From Anaerolineales bacterium (GTDB taxonomy: Bacteria > Chloroflexota > Anaerolineae > Anaerolineales > UBA4823), in the NCBI GenBank assembly GCA_026415275.1, contig JAOAHK010000205.1, forward strand, positions 1 to 5,293: a DNA stretch of 5,293 bases, in the 5' to 3' direction. A program made the translations under genes and the position numbers. Of the stretch, positions 1 through 5,293 are shown piece after piece. The notes beneath the pieces are model-generated. The model had not been told where the DNA came from, did no database searches, and was given only the letters and a program-made list of their open reading frames with translations. Every line of letters begins with the position of its first letter. Within the stretch, counting starts at the first letter, position 1.

Positions 1-565
1 TTCCACCTGAAGAAGAGGGGAAAACAATCCAATCCACATTGACTCCTTGCTCAACAAGTTCAATCATGGCTTGAGCATAAGCTATCACTCCTAATGAATT
101 CGAGCCTCCATAAGGAATGAGATATGGCCTGCGACCTTCTTGCCAAAGGCGTTGAAAGACCTCTTGTAGAGTGGCTTCTCTCGATTCCTTTTTGCACCAA
201 ACAATCTCCGCTCCAAAGAGATGATCCAGAAGAAGATTCCCACTATATCGAGAAGGCGGATCACCTGTAAGGACTAACAAGCAATCGAATCCAAATTTCG
301 CAGCAGCCGCAGCGGTTTGACGACAATGGTTGGATTGCACAGCTCCAGCCGTTATCAGAGTTTTTGCACCATGCGAGCTTGCTTCCGCAATTAGATATTC
401 CAGCTTTCTTGTCTTATTCCCTCCAAACGCCAAACCAGTGAGGTCATCCCGTTTAATCCAAAGTTCTCTGAGACCGATTCTTGTTGCCAATCGCGTCAAT
501 TTTTCCACCGGTGTGGGTAAGTTAGCAATTCGAACGCGTGGTATATGAGAAATTGAAGCTTTCAT
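1..565 (-). CDS. PLP-dependent D-cysteine desulfhydrase / ACC deaminase family protein, N-terminal part (truncated by window edge)
   Basis: This is the first 188 codons of a fold-type II PLP enzyme; the family is usually about 330 residues, so the C-terminal 40% lies beyond the left edge. The visible part has the PLP-lysine motif GGNKTRKLEYL (residues 48-58, Schiff-base lysine K51), the substrate-pocket motif GAVQSNHCRQTAAAAAKFG (74-92), the PYGGSNSLG motif (151-159), and a glycine-rich phosphate-binding loop starting SSSGG at the cut. Family members release ammonia plus pyruvate and sulfide from D-cysteine, or ammonia plus 2-oxobutyrate from aminocyclopropane carboxylate. QSNH followed by HCRQTAA, and RPYLIPYGGSN, look more like D-cysteine desulfhydrase than ACC deaminase (typically QSNQ), but the deciding C-terminal pocket residues are not in view. 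It is probably cytoplasmic. The ATG (565-563) overlaps the TGA of the upstream FemAB gene by 4 bases and has a strong AGGAGG 8 bases upstream. The family is confident; the substrate is not. Confidence 0.9.
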   Translation of the reverse strand, partial: MKASISHIPRVRIANLPTPVEKLTRLATRIGLRELWIKRDDLTGLAFGGNKTRKLEYLIAEASSHGAKTLITAGAVQSNHCRQTAAAAAKFGFDCLLVLTGDPPSRYSGNLLLDHLFGAEIVWCKKESREATLQEVFQRLWQEGRRPYLIPYGGSNSLGVIAYAQAMIELVEQGVNVDWIVFPSSSGG

Positions 566-1764
566 GTGCTAATCCTCCTATGAAGACGCAGAATTCGCAA
601 ATACCTTGGTAAAACTTCCTGGTAAAAACGATACTTAATCCTTGAAACCGGAAAATCCCATGCACCTATATATTGAACAGTTTCTCCACCGAATCCAATC
701 TTAAATCGATACACTCCATACATGGGATCGCTCTCTTCAAATCGATCAGGTGCTCCCCATAGGTCATACTCCTTCACGCCTATCTGGCGTAAGAGCTGAA
801 TCGCCCGCCAATGCAAAAGATAATTGGGCATTTTTTCCCGATGCCGATCGGTTGACATTCCATACATATACCAAGCTTTATCCCTGAAGATAAATAATAC
901 CAATCCGGCTACCGGTTCCCCTTCATACTCAGCAATCAAAGTTTTTGCAAAGGGTTCACTGCGAACGCCATACACCTCATCATCTTCTTCTCTCGTATAT
1001 CCACGAATGTTGGAACACTTAAGATTTTCTAGATAGATCTGCCACACAGTCTTATAGTAAGACTCTTCTCGGATGATGAAACCATCCCGCTGGCTGGTCT
1101 GTCGGTACATTTGATAGAGCAGTGGAATATCCTCAATTCCTCCTTCGCGAATCTTTATACCTTTTTTCTCTGCCAGACGGATGTTGTAGCGCGTTTTCTG
1201 CTTCATTCGCTTTAGGAGTTCGTCTTCTGGATATCTCAAATCCAAGTTTACGGTGTTTCGAAATTGCACTTGTTCTCGCGAAAAAATCCAACCACGTTCC
1301 TTGAGCAAAGAAACAACATTGCTGCCGATGAAAGGAGTTCCTTGGAAGGAGTCTTCTGCTGCCACATGAGACACTAATGCTCCCGTACAGCTCACCCAAT
1401 TTGAGTCGGTTTCTCCTCGCGCAAATTCGACATCCGGATCAATTTTGACTAGGAGCGCTTTTTCTTCTTTCGCTAACTTTTCCAAATTCCTCAAAACCTG
1501 TGTAACTAACTTCCGATCTCGCCAATTCCTAAGTAGAGGGCCTTTTGGCACATAAAGTATGGCTCCCAAGGTTCCGAAAATCGGAAGATAAATTTTTCTC
1601 TTTAGCACTAATGCGGCTGCATCAATCTCGTTATCATCCATCCAAATTTTCGGTAACACTTCCCACCCAAACTGTTGCTTGACCACCCCCCATTGCCAGG
1701 TTTGTAACACATGGGTTGTCGGAAACGAAGCAACAATTTTATTCCACTCATTTGCCATTATCAT
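562..1764 (-). CDS. FemAB/FemX-family aminoacyltransferase, second (downstream) paralogue
   Basis: This 400-residue protein has the double GNAT-like fold of the FemAB family, which moves amino acids from aminoacyl-tRNA to the peptide of a peptidoglycan precursor. The N-terminal signature LQTWQWGVVKQQFGW (20-34) and the YVPKGP segment (71-76) mark the first domain. The family hallmark RMKQKTRYNIRLAEKKG (186-202) marks the domain junction. The C-terminal domain has EYEGEPVAGLVLF (279-291), YMYGMSTDRHRE (299-310), YDLWGAPD (333-340) and GVYRFKIGFGG (350-360). There is no signal peptide and no FemA-type coiled-coil arm, so it resembles the compact FemX form, but it is about 55 residues longer than its neighbour. 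The extra length lies mostly at about 120-165 and 251-273. The ATG at 1764-1762 overlaps the upstream TGA by 4 bases; a second ATG two codons later is an alternative, and neither has a good Shine-Dalgarno site (a weak GGTG precedes them). The acceptor could be lipid II or a surface glycan precursor, and the amino acid is unknown. Confidence 0.9.
   Translation of the reverse strand: MIMANEWNKIVASFPTTHVLQTWQWGVVKQQFGWEVLPKIWMDDNEIDAAALVLKRKIYLPIFGTLGAILYVPKGPLLRNWRDRKLVTQVLRNLEKLAKEEKALLVKIDPDVEFARGETDSNWVSCTGALVSHVAAEDSFQGTPFIGSNVVSLLKERGWIFSREQVQFRNTVNLDLRYPEDELLKRMKQKTRYNIRLAEKKGIKIREGGIEDIPLLYQMYRQTSQRDGFIIREESYYKTVWQIYLENLKCSNIRGYTREEDDEVYGVRSEPFAKTLIAEYEGEPVAGLVLFIFRDKAWYMYGMSTDRHREKMPNYLLHWRAIQLLRQIGVKEYDLWGAPDRFEESDPMYGVYRFKIGFGGETVQYIGAWDFPVSRIKYRFYQEVLPRYLRILRLHRRIST
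574..579 (-). promoter_or_regulatory. Strong Shine-Dalgarno site for the PLP lyase gene
   Basis: The minus strand reads AGGAGG, 8 bases before the ATG at 565-563. It lies inside the last codons (AGG AGG, two arginines) of the upstream FemAB gene. It fixes the start of the lyase and suggests direct ribosome recruitment in addition to translational coupling. No other gene in the window has a comparable site. Confidence 0.85.
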
Positions 1765-2798
1765 GATTGAGCACCAGTTTGTCTTCTATAAAGGCGATAT
1801 AAGGAATAGATAAGGGGAGAAGCAATGTAATCATACGCTCCAGCATAGCGCACCAGTGTTCCGCCAAAACCGCGCTTAAAGCGATAAACCCCCCACAAAC
1901 CATCTTTTCGTCGCTCGAATTGTTGCTCTAAAAAGTCTTCATCATAATCGGGAACACCCCATAAATCATAGACTGTACAGCCTTGCTCCTTTGCCCATAG
2001 GATTGCTTGCCATTGAAGTAAGTATGGTGCCATTACTTCGCGATGTTCGTCCAGCGATGCACCATAAAAATAATAAGCTCGATGTCCATGCACAAATACC
2101 ATCAACCCAGCAATTGGCTTGCCCTCAAAGAGGGCGATAAAAAGCTCGCATTCCCCTCTCTCTTTGAAGATTCTATAAACTTGTTCGTAATACTTCAACG
2201 AGTGTATCCCAAAGCGATCTCGTTTTCCGGTCCACAACATCATTTTATAGAACAGCTCAACGTCCTCACTAGGTTTGACTTTGACGCCTTTTCGCTCGGC
2301 AAGACGAATGTTATATCGAGTCTTCTGTTTCATGCGAGCAAGAATTTCGTTCTCACCACAGCTAATATCAATTAAGATTGTTCTTAGGGGTTGGATAGAA
2401 TGCTGACTAGTAACAAAGCCCAATGGACAATCCTCTCTGACCTTTCCCTCCAGGAGGATATCCGGTTCTATCTTAACAAAGGCAATGCCCTTCTCCTGAC
2501 AAAATAAACGAATTTGATCTATGAGAGACAGGCTAAACCCGTCTATATCTGTTTGATTTATCCACTGTTTCAGGGACTCTTCACTTCCCACTGGTCCTTT
2601 GGGGATATAAGCAAAGCGAAATATCTTCAAAAACTGCTTTACCAATATCTGTGCACCCCAATCATGATTAACCAAATGACATACATCCCAACCAAAACAT
2701 TGTTTGAACTTTCCCCAAGCGCTAGTTTGCAACAGATGAACATTTGGGAACTTCGACAGATATTGATCCCAGTGGAGGTAATTCTTAAAAAATTTCAT
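1761..2798 (-). CDS. FemAB/FemX-family aminoacyltransferase, first (upstream) paralogue
   Basis: This 345-residue protein is a compact FemX-like aminoacyltransferase, close to the usual length for FemX enzymes without the coiled-coil arm. It shows LLQTSAWGKFKQCFGW (22-37), AYIPKGP (63-69), VKIEPD (108-113), RMKQKTRYNIRLAERKG (155-171), ALFEGKPIAGLMVF (222-235), YFYGASLDEHRE (243-254), YDLWGVPD (277-284) and GVYRFKRGFGG (303-313). K32, aligned with K29 of the next protein, sits where FemX enzymes have a lysine that contacts the precursor's diphosphate; that correspondence is inferred by eye. It lacks signal peptide and membrane segments, so it is probably cytoplasmic and works at the inner membrane face. 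The ATG at 2798 lies 15 bases after the sugar transferase stop, with no clear Shine-Dalgarno, and its TGA overlaps the next ATG. Such proteins are often annotated as lipid II:glycine glycyltransferases, but the amino acid cannot be read from sequence, and in this operon a glycan acceptor is equally possible. Confidence 0.9.
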   Translation of the reverse strand: MKFFKNYLHWDQYLSKFPNVHLLQTSAWGKFKQCFGWDVCHLVNHDWGAQILVKQFLKIFRFAYIPKGPVGSEESLKQWINQTDIDGFSLSLIDQIRLFCQEKGIAFVKIEPDILLEGKVREDCPLGFVTSQHSIQPLRTILIDISCGENEILARMKQKTRYNIRLAERKGVKVKPSEDVELFYKMMLWTGKRDRFGIHSLKYYEQVYRIFKERGECELFIALFEGKPIAGLMVFVHGHRAYYFYGASLDEHREVMAPYLLQWQAILWAKEQGCTVYDLWGVPDYDEDFLEQQFERRKDGLWGVYRFKRGFGGTLVRYAGAYDYIASPLIYSLYRLYRRQTGAQS

Positions 2799-2813
2799 CA
2801 GGTTCTGTTATGC

Positions 2814-4250
2814 TTAGCGGCCTTTCAAACCAAGCACTGTGGAGGGGGTACGGAGTAGGATAAGCAAATCAACCAGCAAATTGCGATTTTTGATATAGTA
2901 CAAATCATATTCCAACTTCACAGTTGTTTCCTCGATCGAGGCAGCATAGCCATAGTTGATTTGCGCCCATCCTGTTAGACCTGGTTTTACTAGAAGGCGG
3001 GCACGATAAAAAGGAACTCTTTTTTCAAAATACTCAACCAACTCTAACCTTTCAGCACGAGGCCCAACCAAGCTCATTTCCCCCCTGAGTACATTGATAA
3101 ATTGAGGCAATTCATCCAAGTGCGACTTTCTTAAGAAGCGCCCAACGCGTGTAGCCCGTTGGTCATTTTCTTGCGCCCAGCGTGGCTTTCCGTCCGATTC
3201 GGCATCCCGTCGCATGGTTCGATACTTGATCAAAGGATATGGCCGTGCCATCCGACCTAAGCGAATTTGCGTGTAAAAGATCGGTAAACCGTCATCAATG
3301 ACAATGGCTAAGGCAATAAAAGGAAACGTCACCAGAAAAATCAGCATCCCGACAAAGCTTCCCAAGATATCAAACAATCGCTTAAGAAATTCATCGAAAA
3401 TGCTCACCGAGGTTTCGTCAACAAACGAACGTAGTATCCAATCGGCTTCTAAAATTCGGATTGGCACCCTTCCTAGTAACCTTTCATACATTTTTGGCAT
3501 GCGGGTAATTTCCACACCACTCTCTTGAGCGGTGATCAGTGCTTGAAACATGTTACTATTTAGCGACCCAGATATTGCCACGATAATATCAGAGATTTCG
3601 TGCTTTTTGACTAAATCAAGCAGATTATCACTGTTTCCAATGACTGGGATGCCTTGTATTTCCTTTCCCTGCTTTTCGGGGTCATCATCAACGACGCCCA
3701 CAATAACAAAGGGTGGCGGGGATATTGAGTTATATACTTCGATCATCAATGTTCCTGCGTTGCCCCCTCCCACAATCAATGCTCGGCGCATGAATTGGGG
3801 TAAGGTAAAAATGCGAATATAGACCCAGCGCCAAACTAAAGTTAATACTGACGCTGATACAAGGAATGTCGCCACTCCCCTACGTGGCAGCATCGCACGC
3901 GGTGAATTCGCATAGTAAAAAAACAATACTAGGTAAACAACGAAGCCAACAATCGCCGCTGTTGCAATCCCCCTAACAGTTGCTCTCCAATCAGAAGCGC
4001 GGTACAAGTCATATAACTCAACCAACAAAAGTAACCAAATCAACGGGAATAGCCAAAACCACCAGGGCACCCTGCGTTGAACAAATTCAAGAGAAAACCC
4101 TAGGAATCGTTCGCTTTGAGCCCAAAAATACAATGCCAAAACAAAGGAAATCGAAGCAGTGAAAAAATCACCCAGAATCAACAAGGGTCGGCGCTCATAA
4201 AATCGTAACCGCCAAGGTCGTGAAGGTATTTCAGCGTGTTCATTTGCCAT
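2814..4250 (-). CDS. Polyprenyl glycosylphosphotransferase starting exopolysaccharide synthesis
   Basis: This is a WbaP-like polytopic sugar-phosphate transferase: it moves a sugar-1-phosphate from a nucleotide sugar to undecaprenyl phosphate and so starts a repeat unit. Residues are numbered from a possible GTG at 4283. Four hydrophobic segments (about 34-54, 73-91, 107-124, 137-155) precede a Rossmann-like regulatory domain starting ALIVGGGNAG (168-177). A fifth membrane segment (about 308-330) leads into the catalytic bacterial sugar transferase domain (about 297-489). That domain has IFYTQIRLGR (335-344), KYRTMR (353-358), HLDELPQF (388-395) with the probable Asp-Glu catalytic pair D390-E391, SLVGPRAERLE (404-414) and KPGLTGWAQINYGYA (433-447). 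Length and order are normal. I prefer the ATG at 4250-4248 (MANEHAEIP), giving 478 residues and an 11-base overlap with the upstream gene. The GTG at 4283 would add 11 residues and a 44-base overlap. Neither has a convincing Shine-Dalgarno. The sugar is unknown. Confidence 0.93.
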   Translation of the reverse strand: MANEHAEIPSRPWRLRFYERRPLLILGDFFTASISFVLALYFWAQSERFLGFSLEFVQRRVPWWFWLFPLIWLLLLVELYDLYRASDWRATVRGIATAAIVGFVVYLVLFFYYANSPRAMLPRRGVATFLVSASVLTLVWRWVYIRIFTLPQFMRRALIVGGGNAGTLMIEVYNSISPPPFVIVGVVDDDPEKQGKEIQGIPVIGNSDNLLDLVKKHEISDIIVAISGSLNSNMFQALITAQESGVEITRMPKMYERLLGRVPIRILEADWILRSFVDETSVSIFDEFLKRLFDILGSFVGMLIFLVTFPFIALAIVIDDGLPIFYTQIRLGRMARPYPLIKYRTMRRDAESDGKPRWAQENDQRATRVGRFLRKSHLDELPQFINVLRGEMSLVGPRAERLELVEYFEKRVPFYRARLLVKPGLTGWAQINYGYAASIEETTVKLEYDLYYIKNRNLLVDLLILLRTPSTVLGLKGR

Positions 4251-5238
4251 TTGCGGTGACCATACTCCATAAAAATCCAGCACCCCAAGCCAGATGCATC
4301 GTTGCCATGCTCATCGGAAGTCCAAACATGAGATATAAAGCCTTTCTAGCCAATGCCTCTTTTGCACCAACCACGAAGAGGATTAAGAAATAGAAACCAA
4401 TTTCAAAAACCAACCCAAACCTTACTAAAGGAAAAAAGGGTGCCAAGAGAAGAAGAATCAACAGCGAAAAGACAAATAGCGGAGGTAACAATTGCCGCCA
4501 CCGTAATGTTTTTGGATATAGGCGAACCATCTTGGCTTTCCAATATCCATAGCGCCAATATTGTTTAGTTAGCTCTGCAAGGGTCTTGCGCGCAAAATAC
4601 TTAGTGCGGATCGCAGGATCAAACCAAATTTTACCGCCATTCAAACGAATACGAGTGTTGAATTCGTAGTCTTCATTTGTCAAAAGACTCTCATTAAACT
4701 TTCCAATTCTTTCAAAAAGACTTTTCCAAAATGCTCCAAACGGAACAGTATCAACATATTGAGCCTTCCCCCCAACCCGATAACGAGCATCGCCCACACC
4801 AAAAGGATGAGCAGCCGCTATTGCGATGGATCGAGCTATCCATGTGTTTTCTCCTGCCTCAATCTCCCACATTCCACCGACATTTTCTCCCAATTTTTTC
4901 TCCAATGCAGCGACACATCGCTGGATGTAATCCTCATTGGGCATTGAGTGTGCATCTAATCGAAGGATAATTTCACCCCGCGCATGATCAATTGCCCGAT
5001 TAAGGGCTTTTGGGATGACACGCTCAGGATTTTCGATTAATTGCACAGCCAAGCCAGGATGTTCAGCAACAAACGCTTCAACTACTTGACGAGTGTGATC
5101 CGTAGACATCCCATCCGCAATAATGACTTCGATCTGTTCAATGGGATAAGTCTGCCGATAAATTGCCCACAGCAACGAAGCAATTGTCTCTTGCTCGTTA
5201 TAACAAGGGATGATCACAGATACAATTGGTTTGGCCAA
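4240..5238 (-). CDS. Family 2 glycosyltransferase, ExoA-like, with C-terminal membrane segments
   Basis: This 332-residue protein has a GT-A catalytic domain at about 5-235. It begins VSVIIPCYNEQETI (6-19) and has ADGMSTD (41-47), the LDAHS stretch (94-98) that supplies the metal/nucleotide-sugar site as D-x-H rather than D-x-D, YVDTVPFGAFWK (161-172) and TNEDYEFN (187-194), whose E189-D190 pair is the likely catalytic base region. The pattern matches the succinoglycan ExoA subfamily, which adds a hexose to a lipid-linked oligosaccharide on the cytoplasmic face. Two strong hydrophobic segments (about 251-271 and 275-292) and a weaker one (about 303-325) should anchor it in the membrane. The start is TTG at 5238-5236: the reading frame upstream holds no ATG, GTG or TTG before a TAA at 5265-5263, and the family N-terminus fits here. 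It is the promoter-proximal gene of the operon. The sugar transferred is not predictable. Confidence 0.93.
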   Translation of the reverse strand: MAKPIVSVIIPCYNEQETIASLLWAIYRQTYPIEQIEVIIADGMSTDHTRQVVEAFVAEHPGLAVQLIENPERVIPKALNRAIDHARGEIILRLDAHSMPNEDYIQRCVAALEKKLGENVGGMWEIEAGENTWIARSIAIAAAHPFGVGDARYRVGGKAQYVDTVPFGAFWKSLFERIGKFNESLLTNEDYEFNTRIRLNGGKIWFDPAIRTKYFARKTLAELTKQYWRYGYWKAKMVRLYPKTLRWRQLLPPLFVFSLLILLLLAPFFPLVRFGLVFEIGFYFLILFVVGAKEALARKALYLMFGLPMSMATMHLAWGAGFLWSMVTANGK

Positions 5239-5242
5239 AGCA

Positions 5243-5257
5243 GGGTAGATTATACCC
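5243..5257. repeat. Short inverted repeat overlapping the -10 box
   Basis: GGGTA and TACCC arms of 5 bases are separated by 5 bases and span the TATAAT box. The placement would suit an operator, but 5-base arms arise easily by chance and no regulator is visible in the window. Confidence 0.2.
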
Positions 5258-5277
5258 GTAGGTTAATACAAAGTAAA
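5249..5277 (-). promoter_or_regulatory. Sigma-70-type promoter of the operon
   Basis: On the minus strand a perfect TATAAT (5254-5249) follows a TTTACT -35 box (5277-5272, four of six consensus bases) at the optimal 17-base spacing. It lies directly before the first gene of the minus-strand block and is the only intergenic space of any size, so it is the likely operon promoter. Transcription would start near 5241-5243, only a few bases before the TTG start of the glycosyltransferase. It is predicted by eye only. Confidence 0.6.
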
Positions 5278-5293
5278 TTAGCGATGGGCAATT

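Noticed and set aside
330..548. Plus-strand open frame of 72 codons
   Set aside because: It is antisense to the PLP lyase, whose minus-strand translation carries the GGNKTRKLE and QSNH motifs.
1133..1399. Minus-strand open frame of 88 codons in another frame of the second FemAB gene
   Set aside because: It is fully inside a convincing coding sequence and reads as low-information, arginine- and serine-rich residues; an out-of-frame shadow.
2799..2813. Possible terminator or separate promoter between the sugar transferase and first FemAB gene
   Set aside because: The gap is only 15 bases, with no hairpin plus T-run and no room for a promoter.
2514..2858. Plus-strand open frame of 114 codons, and a similar one of 110 codons at 2043-2375
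   Set aside because: Both lie antisense to the first FemAB gene, which has clear family motifs throughout; their products show no recognisable domain.
4353..4970. Several short plus-strand open frames opposite the glycosyltransferase
   Set aside because: All are antisense to a full-length family 2 glycosyltransferase, with no motif and no ribosome binding site seen.
1..5293. Search for tRNA, rRNA, CRISPR repeats, insertion-sequence ends and riboswitches
   Set aside because: Nearly every base is coding on the minus strand, and I saw no direct repeat series, terminal inverted repeats or tRNA-like folds by eye.

Overview
The window is a tightly packed block of five genes, all on the minus strand, so the transcription order is right to left. 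No mobile element, RNA gene, CRISPR array or long non-coding stretch was seen. The only real intergenic DNA is the 55 bases at the right edge, which carry a good sigma-70-type promoter. The next gap is 15 bases and every other junction is an overlap, so this looks like the start and first five genes of one operon that continues past the left edge.

In order of transcription the genes are: an ExoA-like family 2 glycosyltransferase with a C-terminal membrane region (4240-5238); a polytopic polyprenyl glycosylphosphotransferase, the type of enzyme that starts a surface polysaccharide repeat unit on a lipid carrier (2814-4250 or 4283); two tandem FemAB/FemX-type aminoacyl-tRNA-dependent aminoacyltransferase paralogues (1761-2798 and 562-1764); and the N-terminal 188 residues of a PLP enzyme of the D-cysteine desulfhydrase / ACC deaminase family (1-565, running off the left edge).

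The first two genes have the signature of exopolysaccharide or cell-surface glycan synthesis: priming of a lipid-linked sugar and then glycosyl transfer at the membrane. The FemAB pair normally adds amino acids to a lipid-linked peptidoglycan precursor. In this setting they could act on peptidoglycan or could decorate the glycan made by their neighbours; the sequence cannot say which. The PLP gene is joined to the second FemAB gene by an ATGA stop/start overlap and has the only strong Shine-Dalgarno sequence in the window. A role linked to D-amino-acid or sulfur amino-acid turnover is possible but is inference.

The host is a bacterium of moderate G+C content (mid-40s percent by eye) with weak Shine-Dalgarno use. 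Tandem FemAB-like genes beside glycan genes would fit Chloroflexota (for example Anaerolineae), but this is a low-confidence guess with no phylogenetic marker in the window. I see no clearly new system. The most unusual points are the FemAB pair coupled to a PLP lyase inside a glycan operon, and the apparently near-leaderless TTG start of the first gene.
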